Numbered from the stretch's first letter, positions 43,828 to 53,182 are shown. The stretch is 64,000 bases of DNA from Mycolicibacterium anyangense (GCF_010731855.1 NZ_AP022620.1:2914001-2978000), one strand, 5' to 3'. The notes: generated by a model not told the origin, from the sequence alone. Translations and numbers: made by a program.

Positions 43828-44214
43828 ATGCAGTGTCCGCCGATCGATGAAATGAGCTGTGGGACAGTTTCATTGACTGTTCCACTGATCGACGACGTGA
43901 TCCAGGTGGGCATCCACGGGCCGACTGACACCACCACCATCGTGGTGACGAGGACACCCCGCACGCTGATCGTGCACCGGCAGGACTGGAAGCCCCTGCG
44001 CGTACAGATCCTGCACGACGAGCCACCCACCCACCGCGAGGTGTTCGGCAGGTCGATACGCCGTTTGGTGGTCTGCCGAGTCGGCGGTGAGGGCAGCGGG
44101 TTGTGGCGCTGCGATGCCCCGCACGCGTGCGTCCACGATCACGAGGTCAACCAATTCGTCCACACCGTCGCGTCGTTCGCCCGGGCCAAGCAGCTGCGCG
44201 GGGCGCGGGTGTGA
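43828..44214 (+). CDS. Small Cys/His protein co-transcribed with Zur-regulated CobW
   Basis: A protein of up to 128 residues that I do not recognise. The first part is beta-rich (V-S-L-T-V-P-L-I-D-D-V-I-Q-V-G-I-H-G-P, T-I-V-V-T-R-T-P-R-T-L-I-V-H). The end has a cluster of possible zinc ligands: L-W-R-C-D-A-P-H-A-C-V-H-D-H-E-V-N-Q-F-V-H. With a start only 3 bp from the CobW stop, it must be in the zinc-starvation operon. A client or target of the GTPase, or a zinc store, are both possible. ATG 43852 (M-S-C-G-T-V) may be the true start. Confidence 0.65.
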   Translation: MQCPPIDEMSCGTVSLTVPLIDDVIQVGIHGPTDTTTIVVTRTPRTLIVHRQDWKPLRVQILHDEPPTHREVFGRSIRRLVVCRVGGEGSGLWRCDAPHACVHDHEVNQFVHTVASFARAKQLRGARV

Positions 44215-44245
44215 ATCACCGCGCGGATCTGGCAGCATTTCGCCG

Positions 44246-45073
44246 GTGACGCGTTCGTCCTATCCCGAGGTGCTTGCCGCGCTATCGCTTCGCCGGGTGG
44301 ACGACATGTCCTTCGTCGGCGACCAACTTCGGGCACCGGACAACCACGTCCTCGGTGGACACGTCGCGGCACAGGCGCTGATCGCCGCCGCGCACACCGC
44401 GCCGGGCCGGGCCGCGCACAGCATGCACGTCTACTTCCTGCGAGCCGGTGATGCGCGCCGTCCGGCGGACTTCGACGTCGTCACCCTGCAGGAGGGCCGC
44501 ACGTTCTCGGCGCGCCGGGTCACCGCCCGCCAGGACGGCCGGGTGCTGCTGGAGGCGATGGTGTCGTTCAAGGTCAGCAGCGGGACCGGCGACGGTGTCG
44601 AGTACCAGCCACCGATGCCGGCGGTGCCCGCCCCCGACGACGTCCCGTTGGCGCCCCGCACTATCACCGCTGCCTACGAGGGTGACTGGCTGAGCTTGAA
44701 GTGGTTCGACCGCTTGGTCATCGACGCCGAGGACACCACCCCTGCCTGGTCGAAGATCTGGTGGCGCCCACGCGGAGAGGTACCCGAGGATCCGGCCGTG
44801 GTCGCCGCACTGGTGGTCTACCTGTCTGCCGCAACATTGGCCGGGATGGTCACCATGTCGCGCGGGTTGCGGGGCGAGTCGGCGCAGCGCGGCTATTCGG
44901 TGACTTTCCATCGCCCCGCGGATCTGCGTGACTGGGTGCTTTACGACAAATGCACACCCAGCGGTACCGATTCGCTGGCCCTGGCCAGCGGGCGGATGTT
45001 CAACCGCGACGGTGTTCTGGTGTGCACGGTTGCACAGGAGATGTACTTCCCGCCCGCCGAGAGCCGGCAATGA
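44246..45073 (+). CDS. tesB: Acyl-CoA thioesterase II (TesB)
   Basis: A 275-residue double-hotdog thioesterase that hydrolyses acyl-CoA. The first hotdog has V-G-D-Q-L-R-A-P-D-N-H-V-L-G-G-H-V-A-A-Q-A-L and H-S-M-H-V-Y-F-L-R-A-G-D, the second ends with S-V-T-F-H-R-P-A-D-L-R-D-W-V-L-Y and G-R-M-F-N-R-D-G-V-L-V-C-T-V-A-Q-E. These are the family's conserved ends. GTG 44246 starts the domain. The next gene overlaps by ATGA. Confidence 0.92.
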   Translation: MTRSSYPEVLAALSLRRVDDMSFVGDQLRAPDNHVLGGHVAAQALIAAAHTAPGRAAHSMHVYFLRAGDARRPADFDVVTLQEGRTFSARRVTARQDGRVLLEAMVSFKVSSGTGDGVEYQPPMPAVPAPDDVPLAPRTITAAYEGDWLSLKWFDRLVIDAEDTTPAWSKIWWRPRGEVPEDPAVVAALVVYLSAATLAGMVTMSRGLRGESAQRGYSVTFHRPADLRDWVLYDKCTPSGTDSLALASGRMFNRDGVLVCTVAQEMYFPPAESRQ

Positions 45074-45852
45074 GCGGATGGATCGTCAGCCACATCCCGC
45101 CGGGGCTTCTCCTGGTCGGATTGATCGTGATGATCGCCGGTGGCGCGATGCTGCTGGTCGCCGTGGTGCGGCGACGGTTCCCCGTCCTGACCGGTGACGA
45201 ACACAATGACGTCACCAAGTTCACCTACGGGTTCATCGGCTTCATCTACGCCTTCTTCATCGGGTTCGTGGTCTCCTCGATGTGGGGTCAGACCAACAGT
45301 GCCGACGCCAATGCCCGCGCCGAGGGCGCGGCCGCCGTCGAAATGGCAAGAAACCTCGATGCATTCACCAAGACCGACGCCGACCGCATCCGAGCCAGCC
45401 TGCTGCGCTACGAACAGGCGGCCATCGCCGAGTGGGACCAGGGCACCGGCGTGCGGTCACCGGAGACCGAGGCGGCCCTGACCCAGCTGAGCGCCGCCTA
45501 CCGGCAGGTCGACGCAACCAACGACGTCCAGAAGAGCGCGCTGTCGACGTCCATGACCAAGTTCGATGACATCAGCCAGGCGCGCACCGTGCGCCTGCTG
45601 ACCGCGCGTGACGACACCGGACCGCCGTGGCCTTTGTGGGCGGTCATCTTCCTGACCAGCACCATGGTGGTGGGCACCGTGGTGATCTACGGCGTGGAGA
45701 AGCCCGGGATGCACTACCCGATGGTCGCGATCGTGGGGCTGATCGTCGCGGCCAATCTGTTCCTCATCCTCGAGCTGTCGCATCCGTTCCTGGGCGGCAT
45801 CGCGACGACGTCGGATCCCCTGCACGAGGCCGTGTCGATCCTCCAAAACTAA
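45070..45852 (+). CDS. Membrane protein, DUF4239 (bestrophin-like)
   Basis: A 260-residue membrane protein with two N-terminal helices (about residues 10-31 and 52-74), a soluble middle of about 110 residues that looks helical (A-R-A-E-G-A-A-A-V-E-M-A-R-N-L-D-A-F) and two C-terminal helices. This order, and the phrase T-Y-G-F-I-G-F-I-Y-A-F-F-I-G-F-V-V, fits DUF4239. Function is unknown. Overlap with tesB (ATGA) indicates coupling. Confidence 0.82.
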   Translation: MSGWIVSHIPPGLLLVGLIVMIAGGAMLLVAVVRRRFPVLTGDEHNDVTKFTYGFIGFIYAFFIGFVVSSMWGQTNSADANARAEGAAAVEMARNLDAFTKTDADRIRASLLRYEQAAIAEWDQGTGVRSPETEAALTQLSAAYRQVDATNDVQKSALSTSMTKFDDISQARTVRLLTARDDTGPPWPLWAVIFLTSTMVVGTVVIYGVEKPGMHYPMVAIVGLIVAANLFLILELSHPFLGGIATTSDPLHEAVSILQN

Positions 45853-46038
45853 TTTGACGGTGATGTTTAACGGTGCGTTTTTGCGGGAACGTCACCTTCG
45901 CTGAGGTTGCGCTCAACGTAGGTTGTCGCAGCGTGCCAACGCCCACCCAGCTCGTTGACAGGCCGTCCGCAGCTATGAAGCTAGCGAGTTTAACGAATTT
46001 CGCGAAACCGACCACTAGTCGACTTACTTCACAGTAAC

Positions 46039-46054
46039 CTTACGCATCGGTAAG
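46039..46054. promoter_or_regulatory. Inverted repeat upstream of the GjpA-like gene
   Basis: CTTAC-GCATCG-GTAAG, with AAC before and TT after, lies 26 bp upstream of GTG 46080 in a 227-bp gap. No other signal stands out in that gap. A repressor site overlapping the promoter is plausible. Confidence 0.4.
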
Positions 46055-46079
46055 TTTCCGACAAGGTTAGGGGAGCACT

Positions 46080-47270
46080 GTGCAGGCATTTCTACGGTCC
46101 AGGGTCACTGAGGGAGCGGCGCTGCTGACGGCAGGAGCGATCGCCCTGTCGCCGGTGGTGGTGACTCCGGTTGCCGACCACCTACCGGCATTGAACATGT
46201 CGAGTGTGGCGACCACGCTGACGTCCTCCAGTAACCCCATCGCCGTGTGGGTTGACGTCCTGAACACGACATTCAACAACATCGCGGCGCTCGGCCAGCA
46301 GGTCCAGAGCGACCCGAGCCCGATCCTGGATCAATTCGTCAAGAACCAGCTGGCGAACGTGCAAACCATCGAGACGGCCCTGTCGCAGGCCGGTGGCGGC
46401 CTGGTCGCAGGCGTCACCGCGATTCCGCAGGCCTTGTTCCAGGCCGGCCAGCAGCTGGCCGCCGGCCAGATCAGCGCCGCCACAAGCACCCTGTTCCAGG
46501 CCGGATTGAGCCTGGTTCTGGCTCCGGTGATCAGTCTGCTCCCGGTGTTCAACATTCCCGGGCAAATCGCGAAGAACTTCGCCAACGTGCTCAATGCACT
46601 GCCGAACGTTCTGCTTCCGGTCGGGCTGGCGGCCATCTCGCCGATTGCTGGCGTGGTCGGAGCGATCGGCGATACCGGGCAGGCCGTCTTCGACGCGTTG
46701 AAGGCCGGGGACATCCCCGCCGCCGTCGGCGCGATCGTAAACGCGCCGGCCGTCATCACCAACGCCTTCCTCAACGGCTACGAGCCGCAATCCACCGTCG
46801 GGATCCTGACTGTCGGAAAGGATTTCTCCGCAGGCCTGATCAGCGCTCTGCTGGGGGCGCGCGACACCATCGCCCAGGCGTTGGGCGCACCGGTTCCCCC
46901 CGCAGCCCCGGCACGGGCGCTGGCCGCCACCGCGGCTCCGGTGGCGCAAGCCCCGGTCTCCGAGGCGCCGTCGGTTTCGGCTCCGTCGGCACCCGCCGAG
47001 ACCGAGGCCGCCGACACCCCGGCGGTGTCCAGTGGCGCAGTGAAGACCCGCACGGCGACCACGGATCCGGCCAAGAGCACCACGGACTCCACCACGGAGG
47101 GCACGACGGAGACCGGGACGTCCACACCGGCGACCGACAAGAGCGTTGCCGGCGTGGCACGTTCGCGCACCGAGTCGCACTCCAGCACGGCGGGCCAGTC
47201 GTCGTCGGACAAGGGCACGCACAGCCGCGCTTCCGGCGGCAGCGCCCGCAGCGGTGGCGGCAGCGAGTAG
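46080..47270 (+). CDS. Exported alanine-rich protein, GjpA-porin-like
   Basis: A 396-residue exported protein. The start M-Q-A-F-L-R-S-R-V-T-E-G-A-A-L-L-T-A-G-A-I-A-L-S-P is the signal-like opening shared by mycobacterial proteins annotated as outer-membrane porin GjpA. Residues 40-250 are hydrophobic, helix-rich repeats (F-N-N-I-A-A-L-G-Q-Q-V-Q-S-D-P-S-P-I-L-D-Q-F, P-Q-A-L-F-Q-A-G-Q-Q-L-A-A-G). The last 120 residues are a low-complexity Ala/Ser/Thr tail ending in a Gly/Ser-rich stretch. Function is not established. Starts at GTG 46080 after AGGGG; a terminator hairpin follows the stop. Confidence 0.75.
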   Translation: MQAFLRSRVTEGAALLTAGAIALSPVVVTPVADHLPALNMSSVATTLTSSSNPIAVWVDVLNTTFNNIAALGQQVQSDPSPILDQFVKNQLANVQTIETALSQAGGGLVAGVTAIPQALFQAGQQLAAGQISAATSTLFQAGLSLVLAPVISLLPVFNIPGQIAKNFANVLNALPNVLLPVGLAAISPIAGVVGAIGDTGQAVFDALKAGDIPAAVGAIVNAPAVITNAFLNGYEPQSTVGILTVGKDFSAGLISALLGARDTIAQALGAPVPPAAPARALAATAAPVAQAPVSEAPSVSAPSAPAETEAADTPAVSSGAVKTRTATTDPAKSTTDSTTEGTTETGTSTPATDKSVAGVARSRTESHSSTAGQSSSDKGTHSRASGGSARSGGGSE

Positions 47271-47285
47271 TTCATCACAACGCAG

Positions 47286-47315
47286 CGGGTGGGGCCCCAG
47301 TCGGGGTCCCACCCG
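47286..47315. terminator. Terminator hairpin after the GjpA-like gene
   Basis: A 13-bp stem (CGGGTGGGGCCCC with GGGGTCCCACCCG, one G-U pair) around the loop AGTC lies 16 bp after the stop, between convergent genes. Confidence 0.85.
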
Positions 47316-47336
47316 TTGTGCTGTCCGGCCTCGGCG

Positions 47337-48053
47337 TTACGACGCGAGCGTATTGCCTTCTCGCACAGCCGGTTCGACCCCGATCCGCGGGCGTAGACCG
47401 TAGTCGTCCGGGCGCAGGGTCAGGTCGGCGTAATTGGCCGGATCATCCTCGGTTCCCAGGGTGAGTTCGACGGCCGTCTTGGCCTGAAAGAGAGCGATGA
47501 CCGCCTGCTGGTGCTGCTCGGTTCCGAACGACGTCAGCGCGGTGGTGAGCTTGCGGTCGACGTAGTGCACCGAGCGCATCAGGTCCGACTCGGACGGCTC
47601 GCTGGCCCGCGGCTGCGGACTGGCCGTGCCGAGCCCGCTGTACCAGCGGTAGCCGAGGGCGCCCAGGGTCGCCGCGCAGACCGGGATGACGACGACGGTG
47701 CACACCAGTCCGGCGGTAGAGGACAACGAGATGGCACCGACGATGCCGAGCCCCATCAGGATGGCGGCGCCGAAGAACAGTTGCAGTGCAGGCGGGATCG
47801 CCTCCACCGCGCGCACGGTCCGGCGCAGGATGCGGCCCGTTGTCCGGCCGACTCCCGCGACGAACCGGCCGACGGCGGAGATGGACGTGAGCGCTGCGCG
47901 TCCGATCCGATCGGCCTGGTCGCGGCTGACCGGCGACTTCGGCATCGACCAGGTGCGCTGCCGGGTGGGTTCGGCAGCGGACGGCGGGGCGGCCTGCTCG
48001 GCGGGCTTGTCGGAAACCGGCTCGGAGTTCGTCACACTGGCATCAGCAGTCAC
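47337..48053 (-). CDS. Hypothetical two-helix membrane protein
   Basis: A 238-residue protein with a Pro/Ala-rich N-terminus (about 40 residues), a basic segment, two adjacent helices (about residues 91-110 and 115-137) and a soluble C-terminal domain containing H-Y-V-D-R-K-L-T-T-A-L-T-S-F-G-T-E-Q-H-Q-Q-A-V-I-A-L-F-Q-A-K-T. I do not recognise it. The C-terminal helices, with their conserved-looking K-T-A-V-E-L-T-L-G, might be a dimerisation or binding domain. Confidence 0.7.
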   Translation of the reverse strand: MTADASVTNSEPVSDKPAEQAAPPSAAEPTRQRTWSMPKSPVSRDQADRIGRAALTSISAVGRFVAGVGRTTGRILRRTVRAVEAIPPALQLFFGAAILMGLGIVGAISLSSTAGLVCTVVVIPVCAATLGALGYRWYSGLGTASPQPRASEPSESDLMRSVHYVDRKLTTALTSFGTEQHQQAVIALFQAKTAVELTLGTEDDPANYADLTLRPDDYGLRPRIGVEPAVREGNTLAS

Positions 48054-48112
48054 GTTCGTATCATCGCCTCATCGGTACGGATCGCCGACCTGCCGCGCCG
48101 AGCCTGCGCGGA

Positions 48113-48610
48113 TTAACCGGATGCGGCGGCGGCAGCGATATCGGTAGCGCTGATCCCCGACAGGTCGGGCACATTCTGCATGAGTTCGATCCGGGTGCCG
48201 TCGGGATCGGTCAGATAGATGAACCGGCCAGAAGTCGGATCGACGACGTCACCGAGCACCGTGCGCGTCGACTCCAGGAACGTCCCACCCGCGGCGAGGA
48301 TGGCCTCGGTCAGGCCGTCGACGTCCTCGACACGGAAGGACAGATGGGTGAGGCCGCGTTCGGTCATGGGCTTGCGCTCCCCGGATCCGGTGGTGGCGAC
48401 ATCCACCCATTGCAGCAGTTCGATCCGGATGTCGTCGCGCAGCAGCATCGCGGAGCGAAACTTTCCCTCCTGCTCCATGGTGGCGGCGACCTCGTTGTTC
48501 TCGAAGTCGAGTCGGTAGAGAACCACGAAGCCGAATACCTCGGTATAGAAGCACACCGACCGGTCGAGATCGCTCACGCAAACGCCGATATGGGAGAAGC
48601 CCTGGATCAT
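48113..48610 (-). CDS. Glyoxalase/VOC-family protein
   Basis: A 165-residue vicinal-oxygen-chelate protein with two beta-alpha-beta-beta-beta units: F-S-H-I-G-V-C-V-S-D-L-D-R-S-V-C-F-Y-T-E-V-F-G-F and L-T-H-L-S-F-R-V-E-D-V-D-G-L-T-E-A-I. Metal-ligand candidates are His7, the His of L-T-H-L-S-F, and Glu in R-I-E-L-M-Q-N. The family covers glyoxalase I, dioxygenases and methylmalonyl-CoA epimerases, so the reaction cannot be named. ATG 48610 gives the normal length; the longer frame reaches 48757. It is divergent from the GGDEF gene. Confidence 0.86.
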   Translation of the reverse strand: MIQGFSHIGVCVSDLDRSVCFYTEVFGFVVLYRLDFENNEVAATMEQEGKFRSAMLLRDDIRIELLQWVDVATTGSGERKPMTERGLTHLSFRVEDVDGLTEAILAAGGTFLESTRTVLGDVVDPTSGRFIYLTDPDGTRIELMQNVPDLSGISATDIAAAAASG

Positions 48611-48775
48611 TCCCGGAGTGTGACAGAGCACCATGGGCAGCCGGGCGCAAGTACCGATGGGTGGGAGCGCGTAACTGTGACGCCTCGCGGCCGACGGTTG
48701 CCAAGAGAGGCGATGCCGCCGAGGATGTTCGTGCGGCAAGAAGTGCCGCTGCACCACCTTGGGGGAGGCGTGTCG

Positions 48776-50545
48776 ATGAACGGACGCCGCGCTCCCCTGC
48801 CGGAGGTCGTGGCCCGGACTCGGCGGGCCGCCGCCGTCATCGCCCTCGCCATCGCAGCCCTCGGCTGGGTGGGCTGGACGACCGGGATCGAGTACCTGAC
48901 GCGGGTCGACCCGGACTGGCCGCCCATTACTCCGTGGACCTGTCTGCTGCTGTCGGTGCTGACGGCCGCGATCCTGCTGCAGTCTGGTCGGCCCGGCCGG
49001 GTCCGCGTCTGGATCGCCCGCGGTGCAGCCGCCGCGGTGGGCGTCGCCTATCTCGTGTTTCTGGTGCAGAACGTGACGGGCCGGTCATGGGGCATCGACC
49101 AGGTGTGGTTCACCGAGACCCTGCGGCCGCTGGACATGCCATCGCCCGGGCGCCCCAGCTGGCAGGCCGCCGTGTCGGTACTGCCGCTGGCCACGGCTGC
49201 CGGCCTGATTCGACTTGACCGGCAATGGGTTTCGGCCGTGTGGGCAGCGTGCATCCTCGGTAGTGCCGTCATCCCGGTGGTGTCGATCGTTGCCTACCTG
49301 TTCGACGCGACAGCGCTGGTCTACGACGGCCCTTCGACCGGAATGGCGATGTTGACGGCGGTGGGCGCGCTCGCGCTCGTGGTCACGCTGTCGGCTGTGC
49401 GCCCGGACCGGCCTCCGCTGGCGTGGCTGCTCGAACGCCATGACCGCGCGGCGCTGGTGCGGCTCTACGGTCTGGCGATCGGGTTTCCGATCACCATGGC
49501 GCTGCTGCGGCTGATCTTCTTGGCCCTGGGCTGCGACGAGCGCTCGGCCTTCGCCCTCTCGGTGCTGCTGTGCACGATCATCACCATGGTCGTCGGGTTC
49601 CGGCTGCGCCGCGGCGAGCAGGATCCACTGATCAGGAGTGAGCAGCTGGCACAGGAGCGCGCCGAGGCCGAGAAGCGCTACCGGATCCTGGCCGACAACG
49701 CCGTCGACGTCATCGTGCATCTGCGGGCTGGTGCGGTCGAATGGGTGTCCCCGTCAGTGCACGCCGCGCTGGGATACCGGGAGGACGACTGGGTCGGGCT
49801 GGATCTGCGGAGCCAGATTCATCCCGACGACCTCGCGGAGGTCGTGGCGGTGGTACGGGAGGTCGCTCAAGGCAATGCCGCCGCGCAGCGGCTGCGATTC
49901 CGCACCGCCGACGGCGACTACCGCTGGGTCGACGCTCACGCCAAGCCCTACGTCGACGCCGACGGGGGGACCGACGGCGTGATCGCGTCCCTTCGGATCG
50001 TGGACGACCGCGTCAAGGTGGAGCAGCAGCTGGAGCGCCTGGCCCGGTTCGACGCCCTCACCGGTCTGGCCACTCGCGGTGAGGCGATCAACCAACTGGC
50101 GGCGGCATTGCGGCATCCCCCGGCTGTCGAAACGCACCTGGGCGTGCTGTTCTGCGACGTCGACCGCTTCAAGAGCATCAACGACACGTGGGGACACGGC
50201 GTCGGCGACACCGTGTTGTCGACGTTGGCGGCACGGATCCGCCATTGTGTGCGCCACGGTGACACCGTCGGGCGTACGGGCGGTGACGAAATCCTCGTGG
50301 TGCTGCCCGGGCTCAGCGGTCTCGATCAGCTGCTGGAGATCAGTGAGACGATTCGCGCACAAGCCGCCGAGCCGATCGCGGAGAATGGCGAGACAATCCG
50401 CGCCACGCTGAGTATCGGTGCCACCCTTGCCATTCCGGGTGAAACAGTCACGGCGGTAATGGCGCGGGCCGATGCCGCGATGTATCAGGCCAAGGCCGGT
50501 GACCGCAACACCGTAGTGCTGATGGAACCCGAGGAAAGCTTCTGA
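48776..50545 (+). CDS. Membrane PAS-GGDEF diguanylate cyclase
   Basis: A 589-residue signalling protein. The N-terminal half has about seven hydrophobic helices. A PAS domain follows (Y-R-I-L-A-D-N-A-V-D-V-I-V-H-L ... H-P-D-D-L) and then a GGDEF domain. The active-site loop is G-G-D-E-I (from residue 502), a tolerated variant of GGDEF. The inhibitory I-site R-H-G-D lies five residues before it (493-496), so cyclic-di-GMP feedback is expected. No EAL domain is attached. ATG 48776 is set by GGGGGAGG seven bases upstream. Confidence 0.92.
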   Translation: MNGRRAPLPEVVARTRRAAAVIALAIAALGWVGWTTGIEYLTRVDPDWPPITPWTCLLLSVLTAAILLQSGRPGRVRVWIARGAAAAVGVAYLVFLVQNVTGRSWGIDQVWFTETLRPLDMPSPGRPSWQAAVSVLPLATAAGLIRLDRQWVSAVWAACILGSAVIPVVSIVAYLFDATALVYDGPSTGMAMLTAVGALALVVTLSAVRPDRPPLAWLLERHDRAALVRLYGLAIGFPITMALLRLIFLALGCDERSAFALSVLLCTIITMVVGFRLRRGEQDPLIRSEQLAQERAEAEKRYRILADNAVDVIVHLRAGAVEWVSPSVHAALGYREDDWVGLDLRSQIHPDDLAEVVAVVREVAQGNAAAQRLRFRTADGDYRWVDAHAKPYVDADGGTDGVIASLRIVDDRVKVEQQLERLARFDALTGLATRGEAINQLAAALRHPPAVETHLGVLFCDVDRFKSINDTWGHGVGDTVLSTLAARIRHCVRHGDTVGRTGGDEILVVLPGLSGLDQLLEISETIRAQAAEPIAENGETIRATLSIGATLAIPGETVTAVMARADAAMYQAKAGDRNTVVLMEPEESF

Positions 50546-50697
50546 GCCGGTCCTGACCCGACGGATGGCCACCTGCGTCACGCCGTTGCGCCCGATGCGT
50601 GGCGTAAGTGGCCAATCGTCGTGCGGCTTCGTGGTTTCCCGCGACGCGAAGGTGGGAAGTCCCGTTCGGTAGCACGCCGTTTCGCGAGGAGGCGATC

Positions 50698-52212
50698 ATG
50701 GCCGCACCGACGGGGGCCGATCAGGCGATCCGCAGTCTGATCCCGGCACGGATCGACCGGCTGCCGTGGTCGTCCTTCCACACCCGGATGGTCATGGCGT
50801 TGGGTGTCGCCTGGATCCTCGACGGCCTGGAGATCACCATTGCCAGCGCCGTGGCCGACACGTTGAGCCAGCCCGAGACGCTCGCCCTGTCGTCGGCAGC
50901 GGTGGGCTTCCTGGCCACCGTCTATCTGGCCGGTGAGGTGGTCGGGGCGCTGTTCTTCGGTCGCCTGTCGGACAAGCTCGGGCGGCGCAACCTGTTCATG
51001 GTGACCCTCGGCGTGTACCTGCTGGGCAGCGCTTTGACCGCGCTCACACTGGGTAACGGCGCCGGCTGGTTGGTGTTCCTCTACGTCACCCGCTTCATCG
51101 CCGGAATGGGTATCGGTGGCGAGTACGCCGCCATCAACTCGGCGATCGACGAGTTGATCCCGGCCCGCTACCGCGGCCGGGTGGACATCGCGGTGAACGG
51201 AACCTATTGGGCCGGAGCGATACTCGGCACCTTGGGAACATTCGTGTTCCTCAAGTCGATGGACCTGTCCATCGGGTGGCGGCTGGCCTTCCTGATCGGA
51301 CCGGTGCTCGGCGTGGTGATCCTGGTGGTGCGACGGCATCTGCCGGAGAGTCCACGCTGGCAGGTGATGAACGGGCAGGAAGCGGCGGCCGAGGAGTCGA
51401 TCTCCTACATCGAGCGCGAGGTGAAGGCTACCGGCGCAACGCTTCCCAGCGTCGATGAGAGCAAAGCCATCGAGCTCAAGCCCACCGAGAAGGTCGGCTA
51501 CCTGGCCCTGACCCGAGTTCTGTTCCGCGAGTATCCGAGTCGGTCGATCCTGGGTGCCTCGCTGATGATCAGCCAGTCGTTCCTCTACAACGCGATCTTC
51601 TTCACTTACACCCTGGTGCTGGGCAAGTTCTACGGTGTCTCCTCGGAGTCGGCACCGCTGTATCTGATCGCCTTCGCCGTCGGCAATCTCGCCGGCCCAC
51701 TGACCATCGGACACCTCTTCGACACCATCGGTCGCCGGAAGATGATCGCGGGCACCTACGTGCTGTCCGGCCTGCTGCTGGCGCTCAGCGCCGTGGCGTT
51801 CAACGCGGGCCTGCTCACTGCCCTGACGCAGACCATCGCATGGTGCGTCATTTTCTATGTCGCCTCGGCCGGCGCCAGTTCGGCCTACCTGACCGTGAGC
51901 GAGATCTTCCCACTGGAGGTTCGCGCGAAAGCGATCGCCGTCTTCTTCGCGATCGCACAGTGTTTCGGCGCCCTGGGTCCGGTGATCTATGGGGCGCTGA
52001 TCGGTGACGGATCGCAGCCGGTCCGGCTGTTCCTGGGCTATCTGCTGGGGGCCGCGGTCATGGTTGCCGGCGGGCTGGTGGCCTTGTTCCTCGCTGTCGA
52101 CGCGGAAGGAAAGTCCCTGGAAGACATCGCCACCCCGCTCGCGGCGGCCGGACCCGCGAAGCGCCGCGGCTCGGTACGCGCTGAGGGTGCTCAGCTGCCA
52201 CGCTCACCGTGA
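50698..52212 (+). CDS. Major facilitator superfamily transporter (sugar/metabolite porter type)
   Basis: A 504-residue permease with twelve predicted helices. The loop 2-3 motif G-R-L-S-D-K-L-G-R-R, the G-I-G-G-E-Y motif in helix 4 and P-E-S-P-R-W after helix 6 are those of the sugar/aromatic-acid porter families. The cargo is unknown. ATG 50698 follows AGGAGG by six bases; the longer frame to 50608 lacks such a site. Confidence 0.9.
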   Translation: MAAPTGADQAIRSLIPARIDRLPWSSFHTRMVMALGVAWILDGLEITIASAVADTLSQPETLALSSAAVGFLATVYLAGEVVGALFFGRLSDKLGRRNLFMVTLGVYLLGSALTALTLGNGAGWLVFLYVTRFIAGMGIGGEYAAINSAIDELIPARYRGRVDIAVNGTYWAGAILGTLGTFVFLKSMDLSIGWRLAFLIGPVLGVVILVVRRHLPESPRWQVMNGQEAAAEESISYIEREVKATGATLPSVDESKAIELKPTEKVGYLALTRVLFREYPSRSILGASLMISQSFLYNAIFFTYTLVLGKFYGVSSESAPLYLIAFAVGNLAGPLTIGHLFDTIGRRKMIAGTYVLSGLLLALSAVAFNAGLLTALTQTIAWCVIFYVASAGASSAYLTVSEIFPLEVRAKAIAVFFAIAQCFGALGPVIYGALIGDGSQPVRLFLGYLLGAAVMVAGGLVALFLAVDAEGKSLEDIATPLAAAGPAKRRGSVRAEGAQLPRSP

Positions 52213-52281
52213 CGGCGGTTTTCCAGCGACCCATCCTGGGCATGAACACACGCATGGACAAGCTGGCCCGGGTTCGGGACG

Positions 52282-53112
52282 CTACCAGATGCGGATCCAG
52301 TCGACGAGCATCGAGATGGGGAACGTGGTCAGTGCCGGGTCTCCCCCACCGGGGCCGCCGATGGCGAGGTTGAACATCGGCGCCAGCCAGTAGCCCGGAT
52401 TGTTGAACGGCCACCGCAGATCGGTGGGGTTGCCGTGCACCGGAATCGGCTTGGGCGGTACCGAGAAGTACGGGGCCGCGCCATCGGTGTAGTCTCGCCA
52501 GAACTTGAATCCGTCTGCGTCCCAACGCATCCGCCAGGTGTGCCAGGCACCGTCGATCAAACCGGCGATCGACTTGCTCTCCCAGGTCTTGCCGTTGGAC
52601 GCGGCGTGCACCGTGGTGCCCGGGGGCCAGCTCATGTTGCCGTAGTACTCCATGACATCGACTTCGCCGTCGGGCAGCGGGTCTTCGTTGACCGCCCAGT
52701 AGGCCGGCCAGGCCCCGGCGGCGATGCAGTCGAGCTTGACCCGGGCCTCCCAGGTGTGGCCCATGGGGACGCGCCAGTTCCCGCGCACCTTGCCGCTGTA
52801 GTAGGTGTCGTTGTCCTTGGTCGCGCGGATCACCAGGTTCGAGTTGCCGTCGACGAAGACGTTCTGACGGTCGTCGCGATACTGGCTGGCGACCGGCGGC
52901 CAGACATCGTCCTGCCAGTTCTGGACCGTCCAGTTGGCCGGATTGGGGGCCGAGCCGGCCGGACCGTCGAACTCGTCGACGTAGAGGTAGCCACCCGGTG
53001 GGGCTTTGGGTAGCGGCGACGGGCTCGCCTGCGCGCTCGGCAGCGGGACGGCGGCGGCCAGCAGGCCCAGCCCCGACATCAACAGCATGTTTCGGCGATC
53101 CAACTCAGGCAC
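52282..53112 (-). CDS. Secreted glycoside hydrolase family 16 (beta-glucanase-like, Rv0315-type)
   Basis: A 276-residue exported enzyme with a signal containing D-R-R-N-M-L-L-M (twin-arginine type) and cleavage near A-Q-A. The GH16 catalytic motif is G-E-V-D-V-M-E-Y-Y-G-N with Glu150, Asp152 and Glu155. The T-W-E-A-R-V-K-L-D strand and W-P-A-Y-W-A are conserved. The family cleaves beta-1,3/1,4-glucans or related polymers; the close mycobacterial relative Rv0315 has this size. Confidence 0.9.
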   Translation of the reverse strand: MPELDRRNMLLMSGLGLLAAAVPLPSAQASPSPLPKAPPGGYLYVDEFDGPAGSAPNPANWTVQNWQDDVWPPVASQYRDDRQNVFVDGNSNLVIRATKDNDTYYSGKVRGNWRVPMGHTWEARVKLDCIAAGAWPAYWAVNEDPLPDGEVDVMEYYGNMSWPPGTTVHAASNGKTWESKSIAGLIDGAWHTWRMRWDADGFKFWRDYTDGAAPYFSVPPKPIPVHGNPTDLRWPFNNPGYWLAPMFNLAIGGPGGGDPALTTFPISMLVDWIRIW

Positions 53113-53182
53113 GGCTAAACCATAAGGTGACTGCGCGTTCCCGGAGCGTCAACGCACCAAATCGCCTCGCTTCGCCGCGCCC

